The notes below the pieces were generated by a model. The model was not told the DNA's origin. It searched no databases and was given only the letters and a program-made list of their open reading frames with translations. Shown here one piece after another: positions 38,429 to 48,013 of a DNA stretch of 64,000 nt (its first letter is position 1; each line of letters opens with the position of its first letter). Origin of the DNA: Saccharomycopsis fibuligera x Saccharomycopsis cf. fibuligera (taxonomy: Eukaryota; Ascomycota; Saccharomycetes; Ascoideales; Saccharomycopsidaceae); assembly GCA_001936135.1 (NCBI GenBank), contig CP012814.1:1302001-1366000 (forward strand), given 5' to 3'. The position numbers and the translations under genes were made by a program.

Positions 38429-40897
38429 ATGAGCTACTCTTCAGACGAAGATAACGTTGCTTTGGCAAAAAGAAGAACGACGCGTCCAAGCAACGTCAGT
38501 TATTTGGAATCCAGCGATGATGATGACATTCCTTTGGCCAAAGCTGCCAAATTAAGCCCAAATGTAAGCGACACCTCGCTCAGTTCTGAATCTGACGTCA
38601 AGAAGAAACCTAAGAAGGCCATTAAAAAGAGAGTCAAGGCTGAAGATTCTGATTTTGAGGAAGACGCCCCAGTGCCGGCCAAAAAGAAAAAGACGGCCAA
38701 TGGTACCAACGGCACAGCCAAAACTAAGTCCACTAGTTCTAAAAAGACAGCTACTAAAAAGGCCACTGCTACCAATACTAAGACTAAGGATGAAAAGAAA
38801 ACCAAAGCAGTGAAAAAAGAAGAAGAAAAAGACGATAAGACCAAATTGAAAAAAGCCTCAACTCCAAAGAAAACAGCTAGCGCTAAAAAGACCAAGGCCA
38901 AGAATGATGACGATGATGATGACGCAAAGGCCAAGACCAAAGAGGAAGAAGAGGAAGAAGAAGAAGCTTACAAATGGTGGGAACAACAGGATTTCAATGA
39001 TGAAATCAAATGGACCACTTTGGAACACAACGGGGTCATGTTTCCTCCTCCATACAAGCCATTGCCTAAAAAAGTTAAGTTACTTTATGATGGCCAACCA
39101 GTTGACTTGCCAGTGGAAGCTGAAGAAGTTGCTGGATTCTTTGGTGCTTTGGTTGAAACTGATCATGGTAAAAATCCAACTTTTCAGAAAAATTTCTTCA
39201 ATGATTTTTTAACTATTCTTCAGAAAGCCGGCGGCACTCAAAATGGAATTCAAATTAAAGAATTCAGTAAGTGTGATTTCACCAAGATTTATGACTATTT
39301 CGAAAAAGAAAAAGAAAAGAAAAAGAGTCTTTCTAAAGACGAGAAAAAAGCTGCAAAGGAGAAAAAAGAAGCAGAAGAAGCGCCATTCAAGTTTTGTACT
39401 ATGGATGGTAGAAAAGAACAAGTGGGAAATTTCAGAGTCGAACCTCCAGGCCTTTTCAGAGGGAGAGGGTCTCATCCAAAGACCGGTTCAGTAAAGAATA
39501 GAGTTAGACCAGAGGACATCACCATTAATATTGGAAAAGAAGCGAAAATTCCATCACCACCAAGGGGCCACAAATGGGCGGAAGTCAAACATGATAATAC
39601 TGGGGCATGGTTGGCCATGTGGAAAGAAAATGTTTTGGGTAATACCAAATACGTTAGACTTGCAGCCAATTCCAGTATCAAAGGTATTAGTGATTTTAAG
39701 AAGTTTGAAAAAGCAAGAGAACTCAAGAATCATATTGGGGCCATTAGAAAAGATTATAAGCTTAATCTTAGATCCAAACTCATGCAAGAAAGACAAATGG
39801 CTACTGCTACTTACTTGATTGATATTTTCGCTCTTAGAGCAGGTGGTGAAAAAGGTGAGGATGAAGCTGATACTGTGGGTTGTTGTTCATTAAGATATGA
39901 GCATGTTACATTACAGCCACCACGTACCGTGATCTTTGACTTTTTGGGTAAGGATTCGATTCGTTTTTACCAAGAAGTTGAAGTGGATTTACAGGTTTTC
40001 AAAAACTTGAAAATTTTCAAAAAGGCGCCAAAGGGAGTTGGTGATCAGTTGTTTGACAGAATTGACCCATCAATTTTAAATGCCCATTTTAGAGGTTATA
40101 TGCAAGGTTTGACGGCTAAGGTTTTCAGAACATATAATGCTTCGAAGACAATGCAAGACTTGTTGAGAAAAATTCCTAACGAAGGCACTGCAAATGAAAA
40201 ACTTGTCAAGTTTAATGCAGCTAATAGAGAAGTGGCTATTCTTTGTAACCATCAAAGGTCTGTCACTAAGGGACATGCGGCCAGTGTTGCAAAGATCACT
40301 GAAAGATTGAAGGAAATGGTATGGCAAAAGATTAGATTCAAGAGAATGATGGTAAAAATTGATAGCAAGTTGAAGAAGAAGGACCCTGATTATTTCAAAG
40401 ATCTTGATGAACTTACGGAAGAAGAAGAAAGCACGGCAATTGAAGTATTCATAGAGAAAGAAAAGGATAAAATTACTAAAAAGTTCAACAAGGAAAATGA
40501 AAAAATTAAATCTGAAAATGGCGAAATCATGAAAAAGGCAGTACTTCATGAACGTATCAAAGAAGCAGATAAATTGAAAAAAGTTTACCTCAAGGAAGCC
40601 AAGACGAAAAAGGCTAACCAGGAAGAAATTGATTCCAAGAAGTATGATATTGCCAAATTGGAAAAATTAGTGGAGAAGATTGAAGAAAGAATTGCTAACA
40701 CTACATTGCAATTGAAAGATAAAGAAGAAAACGCTACTGTGTCTTTAGGTACGTCTAAAATCAATTATATTGATCCTAGATTGCTTGTTATGTTTAGCAA
40801 GAAGTTTAACGTGCCAATTGAGAAACTTTTCACGAAGACCTTGAGAGAAAAATTCAAGTGGGCTATTGAAAGTGCTGATGAAAACTGGGAGTTCTAA
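38429..40897 (+). CDS. TOP1: DNA topoisomerase I (type IB)
   Basis: Relaxes DNA supercoils through a 3'-phosphotyrosyl intermediate during replication and transcription. The first ATG at 38429 gives 822 residues (S. cerevisiae Top1 has 769). The N-terminal 185 residues are a Lys/Glu/Ser-rich nuclear-targeting region. The core starts at [15 protein letters not shown] and shows [30 protein letters not shown]-like [12 protein letters not shown], and catalytic-pocket residues in [20 protein letters not shown] coiled-coil linker follows. The active-site Tyr780 is in [10 protein letters not shown]. The frame is open upstream to 38054 without another ATG and that extension resembles a mitochondrial presequence. 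No CTG codon seen in the gene. Confidence 0.96.
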   Translation: MSYSSDEDNVALAKRRTTRPSNVSYLESSDDDDIPLAKAAKLSPNVSDTSLSSESDVKKKPKKAIKKRVKAEDSDFEEDAPVPAKKKKTANGTNGTAKTKSTSSKKTATKKATATNTKTKDEKKTKAVKKEEEKDDKTKLKKASTPKKTASAKKTKAKNDDDDDDAKAKTKEEEEEEEEAYKWWEQQDFNDEIKWTTLEHNGVMFPPPYKPLPKKVKLLYDGQPVDLPVEAEEVAGFFGALVETDHGKNPTFQKNFFNDFLTILQKAGGTQNGIQIKEFSKCDFTKIYDYFEKEKEKKKSLSKDEKKAAKEKKEAEEAPFKFCTMDGRKEQVGNFRVEPPGLFRGRGSHPKTGSVKNRVRPEDITINIGKEAKIPSPPRGHKWAEVKHDNTGAWLAMWKENVLGNTKYVRLAANSSIKGISDFKKFEKARELKNHIGAIRKDYKLNLRSKLMQERQMATATYLIDIFALRAGGEKGEDEADTVGCCSLRYEHVTLQPPRTVIFDFLGKDSIRFYQEVEVDLQVFKNLKIFKKAPKGVGDQLFDRIDPSILNAHFRGYMQGLTAKVFRTYNASKTMQDLLRKIPNEGTANEKLVKFNAANREVAILCNHQRSVTKGHAASVAKITERLKEMVWQKIRFKRMMVKIDSKLKKKDPDYFKDLDELTEEEESTAIEVFIEKEKDKITKKFNKENEKIKSENGEIMKKAVLHERIKEADKLKKVYLKEAKTKKANQEEIDSKKYDIAKLEKLVEKIEERIANTTLQLKDKEENATVSLGTSKINYIDPRLLVMFSKKFNVPIEKLFTKTLREKFKWAIESADENWEF

Positions 40898-41051
40898 GTT
40901 ATGAGTTCTGAACTCTGAGCACCATGCTTGCTTGTAAATTATAAATAGATTTAATAAACATTGTCAATCAGATTGAAAGTAACATTTTGTATCTTTGGCC
41001 AAGGTGAACTCGATTGCAGGTTGATATAGCAAAAAGAAAAAGAGCAAAAAA
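40898..41051. other. TOP1 3' region to tRNA-Ala
   Basis: Short spacer holding the TOP1 3' untranslated region and, next to the tRNA, its T-run terminator on the minus strand. Confidence 0.5.
41046..41051 (-). terminator. Pol III terminator of tRNA-Ala
   Basis: Six T on the minus strand immediately after the tRNA 3' end. Confidence 0.8.
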
Positions 41052-41124
41052 TGGACGAGTTGGGAATCGAACCCAAGACCTCTCCCATGCTAAGGGAGCG
41101 CGCTACCAACTACGCCACACGCCC
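41052..41124 (-). tRNA. tRNA-Ala (anticodon AGC)
   Basis: 73 nt, no intron. Acceptor 5' GGGCGTG pairs with CTCGTCC (with the T-T mismatch also present in S. cerevisiae tRNA-Ala), discriminator A. A box GTGGCGTAGTTGG, anticodon stem CTCCC/GGGAG around TTAGCAT, B box GGTTCGATTCC. Forms the left edge of the accessory region. Confidence 0.98.
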
Positions 41125-41179
41125 AATTATAATTTTTTATTTGAGTTTAAAATTTTTGATATCTACTAACTACTTTTAA

Positions 41180-42136
41180 ACTCTTATTGCACAGCTCACG
41201 TATAGAAAAGCACAAATTGCACAAAACTTGTTTCTAGATAAAAGCGACCCATACTTGAAGCTCTTCAGAGCGAAGCTACAACTTCTTCTAGATCACTTCT
41301 TTAAAGTACGCTATGAGCTCGAACGTAAACCAGGACATATTGACACTCAATTCTGGTGGAGAGATGTTCTCGATACAATTGACGGAGGCGAAGGCCAAGG
41401 GCAATCTATACTGGCACAGAACCCAAAACAGTGCTTCACGTTGACAGCCACAGAAGCAAACATAATAGCTCTGTGGAAACAAGTAGTCCCCAACAAACAC
41501 AATCCAGGCATCCTTGGGCTTCAGCGCACATCAGATATAGCAGAAGCAGTGGAGCTCGGTGTACCGTTTTTGAAAAAAAAGTTCATTCCAAAAGAAGCCT
41601 TCGACTTCAAGTCCCGGAACGGTAGTGCACAAGTGCGCGAAAAGAAAGATAAACTACTATTCTCACACCAGTTGGCACGTCTCAAACAAGTCACTAATAA
41701 ACAGTGTCTGCCATTCTGGCAAATGCTAAACAAACAAACGTTCAAACACCCTGGCTGTTTCGAGAATATACACACATTCCACCTCGGAGTCGAGAAGTTC
41801 AAATTCCAAGGTGAGGAATGTAAGTGGTGCTCTGAAGATTTATCACGTAAAAAATACAAACAGCAGTCATATGAAGATGCTATCAACAAACAAATGGAGC
41901 ACTTCTTGGTTAAATGTCCAGTAGCACAAGCGTTATGGAAAAAATTACATATAAATAAGGAATTGAGCTGGGACAGCCTCATCCTTCCATCCAGTGATAC
42001 ACGAGAATTAATCCAGGTCGACAACTACTTGATATTCCAAAAGAAATACTCCCGCCTACGGAGAGATAAGGACTTTGATTGGAAAACCATTCCAATCTCT
42101 AGTCTTGTTTACTACATCACCACGGTAATGAATTAG
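41180..42136 (+). pseudogene. LINE ORF2 C-terminal fragment
   Basis: Open from just after TAA at 41177 to TAG at 42136, no credible start codon. The C-terminal part holds the CCHC-like zinc motif of L1 ORF2 proteins: CKWCSEDLS, then about 20 residues later HFLVKCPVAQALWKKL, the hallmark zf-RVT pattern. The upstream part is Lys/Gln-rich with Trp motifs (WWRDVLDTI, ALWKQVVP) typical of the region between reverse transcriptase and zinc finger. The frame is uninterrupted, which suggests fairly recent insertion. Confidence 0.75.
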
Positions 42137-42258
42137 ATAACACATCAGTGTTATCTTAGTGAGTGGAAGATGGTATCGAAGTGAGACCCCTTTCTTTTTA
42201 TCTGTCGACAGCAAAGCAATGACCCTCAAAAAAAAATAAAAAAAAAAAAAAATAAAAT
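41180..42258 (+). mobile_element. 5'-truncated LINE (L1-like, Zorro-type) relic with poly-A tail
   Basis: Non-LTR retrotransposon 3' end. It comprises a residual ORF2 C-terminus (41180-42136), a short 3' untranslated region, and an A-rich tail at 42228-42258. No reverse-transcriptase catalytic motifs or endonuclease remain, so it is dead on arrival, as 5'-truncated LINE copies usually are. It begins about 55 bp from the tRNA-Ala gene. L1-like Zorro elements are known from Candida albicans; membership of that clade is inferred. I could not find a clear target-site duplication. Confidence 0.75.
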
Positions 42259-42821
42259 ATCATTCATCCTAGACTATAATCTCTCCTATATCTATTTCAA
42301 ATCCAAAAGATCCATTAAAGTCTAACTAATACTAACGGGGTTTTCACTTGTACAAGTTTCCCCTATAAACTAACAACTGAACTATACTGTATATACTATA
42401 TAGATAAGTTTATAAGATTATATTTTCTATCGTTTATATAGAAATAATAAATCGATATTGTGTGTAAAAGTTTTTTGTTAAAATTATAATATAAAGCGGA
42501 CTCAATTCCATATTATTATAAGCAAGATATAGATATATTTGAATACAAGCATTTTTATTATTAAAAACCGTCTATTAGCCGTACCTCTATCCTTGAAAAG
42601 GGCTAGATTGATCTTGCATGTAAAAAAATAAGAAATAATCATCTTTATTTTACCTCAAAACTTTTCCTGATCAACTATTCAATTATTTGATTATGTATTC
42701 TCGTGATTTATTTCAAATCCTCATAGTAATCTCTTTCCCTTCTGTTCTACTTGCATGAGGAATAGCGAAAACATTGCGTACATTTCATACTATACACGGT
42801 ATCAATGCCAAAATATACCAA
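42137..42821. other. Spacer between LINE relic and kinase gene, with left direct repeat
   Basis: Holds the LINE 3' end and A tail, then very AT-rich DNA including the left 51-bp repeat at 42374-42424. No gene. Confidence 0.6.
42374..42424 (+). repeat. Left 51-bp direct repeat flanking the nuclease-kinase gene
   Basis: Begins CAACTGAACTATACTG and ends AAGATTATATT. It matches 45876-45926 at 47 of 51 positions in the same orientation. It lies about 400 bp beyond the gene's stop codon. Confidence 0.9.
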
Positions 42822-45404
42822 TCATCCACCCAACTTTGACTGCAAAATTCTCCAATAGTTGCAGTTCTCAATCTCGTTCTTCACAAGTGACCCAATCTCA
42901 ATGTCAATCTGCTTCCTCAAGAACTTAATTCCAGGATATATCCTCTCAAGTTTCTCATAATCTTCAGCAAAATCAGCTTGGTTCTTTCTATTGTCGCTGT
43001 TGATTGGGTTCAGCAGGTCATCCAGCAGAGGCTTCGCACCCTTACCTTTGCCATTCCCATATACTTTACTGAAACCAAAGTCTAGAAAGAAGACCTTATC
43101 AGGTTCGTCCCCCCGGTGCCCTAGCAAAACATTGGACTTGTTGATGTCTCTGTGGCTTACTCCCGCACAATGAATCCGGCATAGTCCTACTAGAGCTGAT
43201 TTTGCTATATCTATAAATGACATCTTGCGCCTTGCGGGACGAATGAGTTCCATTTGGATATATAGGGCGTTGAAGGGGATCTCTGACACTGGTTTGTTCT
43301 CTAGTATGAACAACTGTTGCAACTTTTCTCTCTCATGAGTATCACCTCCAGCTCTATCTTTCGTGCCTGTTGAGCCGGTGCCGGTTGCTCCACTAGTGTC
43401 AAATGTGCCAACTGATCCGGCTGAACTTCTCTCACCCTGGTTGCTTGGTTCACCGGTTTCAGCACCAGCATCAGCACCATAACCAGCACCAGTACCCTCA
43501 ACTTTGCTCAAGAGTTGATTGAAAACATCTCCAGAATCCAAATAGCCAAACGAAACCACATTTGGAATACAGTCAACCTTGCAGAGGAGTAGCTGCTTAT
43601 AAGTGGCCACCTCGTACTGGAAAAACAAGAAGCTCAAGCCTGCCTTTCTGATGGCATCGTTTCTGATAATATACTTGCTCTCCACCATCAAGAAAGGATC
43701 GTAGCACTTGAGTACATGATTGTCTACTTGCAACACCGTCGACCATCTTGTCCAAGGCTGCTTTCCGCTAATGATCTTTGGGACAGCGTCGCCAAAACTA
43801 TTTGTTTGCAATCTCTGGAAGCTTAGACTTGTATCGACAGCATTGGTCATCGTCAACTTGTCAATGTTTTCCTTTGGATCATTGGAGATTATCTCCAGCA
43901 ACCCGTAATACTCCATGTCCAGCAGCTTGTCCGAGCCCGCCAAGCCCAAGAACTTTTCACAGACTATGGTCTCAAAGAAGGCCTTCTTTTGTCTCAACAC
44001 TTGACAAACATGTGCTTTATCTATCTTGACCAACAAATCAACCAACTCGTTTTGGGTTTTCTTGTTGATCCGAGTTTTGTCAAAATCAACTTCTGCGTCA
44101 ATGTCTGTGATTTGGGATGCTTCCAATAGAGCACCGCAAATGTTTTGTGCATAGCCTGCATCGCCGTCATCTGCATCGATAGCAATGACATTGTCGATTA
44201 CGACATCAGTGTAGACTCGCCCGGTCATGTCAACGACCGCGCGATCAGACTCCAATAGCCGTTGTTTCAAATGGGTCAAGTTTGCCTTGATTACCATTGT
44301 GAAGTTGTGGTTGGTGATCAAGGCAACGGTGGTTCTTGTTGCCAACATCTGGTGTAGGGATTGGTTTATGATAGAGACAAACTCAAGAGCTTTGACGGAC
44401 AAGCCCCTTATTCCGAGTGTCTCAATGTCCCTAAAGATTCTCTGAAACTCAAGGAAGCCCTCCTTGATGTCAATGTTTGGCGATTTTGCTTCGACAACAG
44501 CCACGGGCTTCTGCTCTTTACCTCCTGCTATTGTTTCATAGAAGTTTCCATCAGGAGTGATTGCAAATTTCTTTTCAGGACCAAAAGCAAATCTGGCGCC
44601 TGCCCCGTATACAATGCTTTTGAAAGCATTACAGCCTTGCAAGATTCCTAAGGATGGCTTCAAAACGTTGTCATTGAAATAACCAAAACTTTGGGCTTCA
44701 TTTTGATTTCTATAACTGCTAAATTCAAACTGTGGAAAATGAAAGGCACTGAATTCATCAACATCCACGTTTGCAATTTTTGTCAAAAGCCGCTTCATTG
44801 GCTCTGTGCCTGGTTTTGCGATATTGCGTGCTTCTATTTTGTCAAAGATTGGGACCAATGTGGGTGTGTGGCGACTAAAGTGGTTTTCGTATTGCGGGAG
44901 TTTAGAACTGACATTGGTGAGTGTGCTGATAGATGAGCTGCCTTCAACAGGCTTAGATGAACCTGTATTGAGTAGGAGCTGCTGCTGAAATATAAAGAAG
45001 AGCTGAGCAAGTGCTTCTTTCTCCTTTCCGCCAAACAGTTCAGGGTCTTTTTGGCAGCTTAAGTAGCGCCGCAAGAGACTTCGCTGGTACTGTATGTGCA
45101 TATTGGTAAGAGGCACGGTAACTGCGAGTGGTGTTTTGTTCAAGATTTTTGTGATGGTTTCTGTGTCGCTGAACTCTTGACTTGTGTTACCAACAGCCTG
45201 ATCTGAAGTATTGGGGACTTGGACTTGGCCTAGGGCATCTACATGCTCAACTAGCCTTTCATGTTGCACTCCAGCATACTGGGCATGATCAGCACTTTGG
45301 TGCTCTTTGTCAGCAGCAGCAGCTTTGTGCTTCTTTGCCGATGGAGCAGTCAGTTCACCTGAATCTGGGACCTGCTCCTGATGTCTCCTGGCCCTTCGTG
45401 GCAT
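42822..45404 (-). CDS. Large protein with PD-(D/E)XK nuclease-like and protein kinase domains
   Basis: 860 residues from the first in-frame ATG at 45404; the frame is open a little further without an ATG. The N-terminal 130 residues are polar and low complexity. About 200-420: a region with a PD-(D/E)XK-like core, ITPDGNFYET ... PVAVVEAKSP near 307, then helices with NQSLHQMLATRTTVALI. C-terminal half: a complete kinase fold, with VLKCYDP lysine near 566, FQYEVATYKQL alpha-C Glu, hinge YIQMELI, catalytic SHRDINKSNVLL near 750 and FLDFGFSKVY near 774, split by a Gly/Thr/Ala-rich insert near 640-690. This nuclease-plus-kinase order resembles the C-terminal modules of Crinkler/RHS-type eukaryotic effectors; that is inference. 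Codons are less AT-rich than in neighbours and 51-bp direct repeats flank it. Function unknown. Confidence 0.85.
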   Translation of the reverse strand: MPRRARRHQEQVPDSGELTAPSAKKHKAAAADKEHQSADHAQYAGVQHERLVEHVDALGQVQVPNTSDQAVGNTSQEFSDTETITKILNKTPLAVTVPLTNMHIQYQRSLLRRYLSCQKDPELFGGKEKEALAQLFFIFQQQLLLNTGSSKPVEGSSSISTLTNVSSKLPQYENHFSRHTPTLVPIFDKIEARNIAKPGTEPMKRLLTKIANVDVDEFSAFHFPQFEFSSYRNQNEAQSFGYFNDNVLKPSLGILQGCNAFKSIVYGAGARFAFGPEKKFAITPDGNFYETIAGGKEQKPVAVVEAKSPNIDIKEGFLEFQRIFRDIETLGIRGLSVKALEFVSIINQSLHQMLATRTTVALITNHNFTMVIKANLTHLKQRLLESDRAVVDMTGRVYTDVVIDNVIAIDADDGDAGYAQNICGALLEASQITDIDAEVDFDKTRINKKTQNELVDLLVKIDKAHVCQVLRQKKAFFETIVCEKFLGLAGSDKLLDMEYYGLLEIISNDPKENIDKLTMTNAVDTSLSFQRLQTNSFGDAVPKIISGKQPWTRWSTVLQVDNHVLKCYDPFLMVESKYIIRNDAIRKAGLSFLFFQYEVATYKQLLLCKVDCIPNVVSFGYLDSGDVFNQLLSKVEGTGAGYGADAGAETGEPSNQGERSSAGSVGTFDTSGATGTGSTGTKDRAGGDTHEREKLQQLFILENKPVSEIPFNALYIQMELIRPARRKMSFIDIAKSALVGLCRIHCAGVSHRDINKSNVLLGHRGDEPDKVFFLDFGFSKVYGNGKGKGAKPLLDDLLNPINSDNRKNQADFAEDYEKLERIYPGIKFLRKQIDIEIGSLVKNEIENCNYWRILQSKLGG

Positions 45405-46324
45405 TGGCTTGACCTGGTCTTTGAGATAGTGTTGTTTTGATAACGATGAGAAGGTGTGTGTCAAGTACTTTGTTCTTTGTTTTTTTGTATTGAGTATTTT
45501 GGCTGACAGCTTTCTCTGTCATGTTCGATGAGCAGAAGGAAAACAAAAAACGATTCCTCGGGCGAAGACTGCATACACCTGCATGTAAGCGATGGACTAT
45601 AAAACCGTTGCACTGGACTATAACAAATCCAATTATTTCCTCTTCAGGCAAAGACTTCCCAGGAGATACTTGTTCTAGCGCAGCTGGGTTTCATACCCAA
45701 CTGCCAATTGGATGGCCTTCTGCACTCAATTAAACTTGACGCAAACAGTGTACGCAAAGTTCAGCACTTCCAGCATCTACAACAAGACAAGACAAATAAA
45801 AAACTCCTCTATTTGAAAACCGCCAAAATTGCTAGATTTCCAACTGATGACGATGGGGTTGTACTTATGTGATGGCAACTGAAATATACTGTGTATACTA
45901 TATAGACAAGTTTATAAGGTTATATTAGTAAAAACAGCGAATCGAAGCAGGAAAGAAGAAAAAAGAAAAGAAAGAAAAAAAAAAACCACAGTAGCTTTAT
46001 TAGGACAAAAAAACAAAAACAGGTAATTGAGCAGAGAGCCATCAATAGCAAATGGAAAGAATGTGGATGTGTGTAGTAGATTCGAATTGAAAAGTGATGG
46101 CAAAAATCGAGACGTAGATAGAGAAAACCAGGACAAATTGAGACAAAAACAAGTAATAAGTAATATCAGAAACCAAACCAAAGAGAAACGCCAAACCAGT
46201 TTTTTTTTTTTTTTTTTGCCATGTGGTTGTTATTCACGAAGACCACGAATAAAAATGTGTATATAGAGCAGCAGCTTTATTAGGATAGGGTGAAATGAGG
46301 ACAAGCGCTCGCTCATATTCGCTC
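45405..46324. other. Upstream region of the kinase gene, with right direct repeat
   Basis: 920 bp. Contains the right 51-bp repeat at 45876-45926, a poly-T tract near 46201-46217, and two copies of AGCTTTATTAGGA at 45993-46005 and 46273-46285. A 70-codon plus frame at 45521-45733 is unsupported. Confidence 0.55.
45876..45926 (+). repeat. Right 51-bp direct repeat flanking the nuclease-kinase gene
   Basis: Begins CAACTGAAATATACTG and ends AAGGTTATATT; four mismatches to 42374-42424. It is about 470 bp upstream of the gene's ATG. The unit has neither TG...CA ends nor inverted ends. Confidence 0.9.
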
Positions 46325-46879
46325 TCACCAAATGTGCTGGAGAATATTCTTTGGAGGGCCGTATTTATCAATTCTTTCCACATTTGGCACAATAAGCCAA
46401 ACAAGCAACATAGCTCTCATTAAGCTAATAAACAGTGGGTGCAAGACATAAGTGCCAATGAACCGGGACATCAAGCCAATCAAGAATGGGAACAAAGAAT
46501 CACCAGAAGAGCCAAATGCGGTCAAGATGGTCAAAGTGATACCAGTCCAAAAATCGGTGGAAATGTAACCAGTGGTATCCTCGCTGTCGCCTCTGCTGTC
46601 TAAAAGGAATGTAACGGTCCGGGAACCATAACCAACTTCAGCGCCTTGGTAAAAGAAGACCCAAAACGACAATAGCCACGTCTTGATCAACTTAACCGCC
46701 AAACTGAAATCGCTCGGCAGTTTGGAGGAATCGCCCCTCAAGATCCTGTTTGCCTTTGCTGTAGCCATTGGCGCTGTTGATGGCCAGCTTGACTCTTGAA
46801 TGGCTTGTTCTTGATCTTTTTTATCTGCATTACTGTTGTCTGCTGCCAGGCAGGCAACGCCACTGTGAGAGCGATGCAT
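46325..46879 (-). pseudogene. Deleted MFS transporter relic
   Basis: An open frame of 184 residues with an ATG at 46879. Its sequence is only pieces of the C-terminal half of a 12-helix sugar/general MFS transporter. The first 60 residues look like the central cytosolic loop. Then comes helix 7 (WLLSFWVFFYQGAEVGYG) with the family TVTFLLDSRG and GYISTDFWTGITL. The sequence then jumps directly to the late-helix motif FGSSGDSLFPFLIGLMSRFIG and helix 12. About 100 residues usually lie between these segments, and helices 1-6 are absent. It cannot form a normal transporter. Relatives would be fucose-permease-like fungal transporters of the Bsc6 type (inferred). Confidence 0.7.
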
Positions 46880-48013
46880 TGTGGAGCAATTGCAGGTGAG
46901 CGGTAATTATAAATATATAAATATATATATTAGAATTAGAAATTGCAGAAATTGCAGAGAAGAAGCAGACTAGCAGCTTTCTCGCTCTTAAGAGAGAAAC
47001 ACTATGTAGTCAAGTTTAGATGATTGGACGACCTTAGGTGATTACAATGTACGACTCAGGTCCTTCTACCTTTCGTGCTTACAAAATGTTGAAAATTGAC
47101 AGATTGCACAGAATGTCGGCAAGTACAGATATCGTAGGTTATGAGTCCTCGTAAATTATGCAGCCACATGCCAACTAGCAACCAAGAAAATGCAGACAGA
47201 CGCATCTGCAAGCAGACATTCGAGGCGATTTTACTTTTTGCTGTTTATGTTCACTTTGATATCTCTCCATGATCTCATGGGCAGCAGTATTTATATGCCT
47301 TGCCAACAATCACAGAAGTATTCTTCAGAGTTAAGTTGCAAGTACCTCAATTTATGCAAATCTGTTTGTCAAAAGTCAGAAACTGCTCTGTTTTACATAT
47401 ACTTTAATCACAGCACGTCAAGTTCGATTTGGTAAAATTTTGACAAGCGTGCTGCTAGATCTGACTGACCACCAGAGAAAGAGCTTTCTACAGGACGAAG
47501 CGAAGCAAGTCCTAAATGAATCTTTTTTATTTTTACTTTTTTTTTTTTTTTTTTTTCATAAGATGTGCACAGATTTTAGACTGGAAATCTGTTTGTATAA
47601 CAATATGACATAGGCGTAGCAGTAGGTGCTTGTATATTATGACTGTATGACAACAAATAAGTTGTTATTAGTGTTGGTGAAGCAGTGCAGTCCAGAGACC
47701 CCGTGTATGTACTCTGTGCAACATATACACTCAACATATCCAATAGTACACATAACACCCACCCATTTCCAAGTGCCTGAATCGCCATCAGTTAGTCAAT
47801 CGCTATGCCGGCTGCTGTCTCCATTCTGAGTGTCGATCCCGGAGCCCTTCCCCCCATTAATCTTAAACCTTGACCATCCCTGATGCTACACATGCAATAT
47901 ATATATACATATATATATATGATCATACACATGCTCAACTTCCATAACCATTTCTTCCCATTCAATTTCCTTCTACCGTCCTCAAAAAACATTAGCCCCC
48001 TGCCCCTTCCAAC
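46880..48013. other. Region between MFS relic and alcohol dehydrogenase
   Basis: 1.13 kb. No trace of the missing transporter N-terminal half that I can recognise. Poly-T tract near 47538-47556 and a TATA tract at about 47899-47920, roughly 100 bp upstream of the dehydrogenase ATG. Confidence 0.5.

Noticed and set aside
38500-38940. Minus-strand Phe/Leu/Ser-rich frame
   Set aside because: Antisense of the Lys/Glu-rich TOP1 N-terminal region.
41165-41194. TACTAAC followed by a CACAG acceptor upstream of the LINE relic
   Set aside because: No donor or upstream coding exon on the plus strand; probably chance.
45521-45733. 70-codon plus-strand frame upstream of the nuclease-kinase gene
   Set aside because: No recognisable motif and it lies in the promoter region of the divergent gene.
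42374-45926. LTR retrotransposon or solo LTR reading of the 51-bp repeats
   Set aside because: No gag or pol between them, no TG...CA ends, and no primer-binding site or target duplication seen; kept only as direct repeats.
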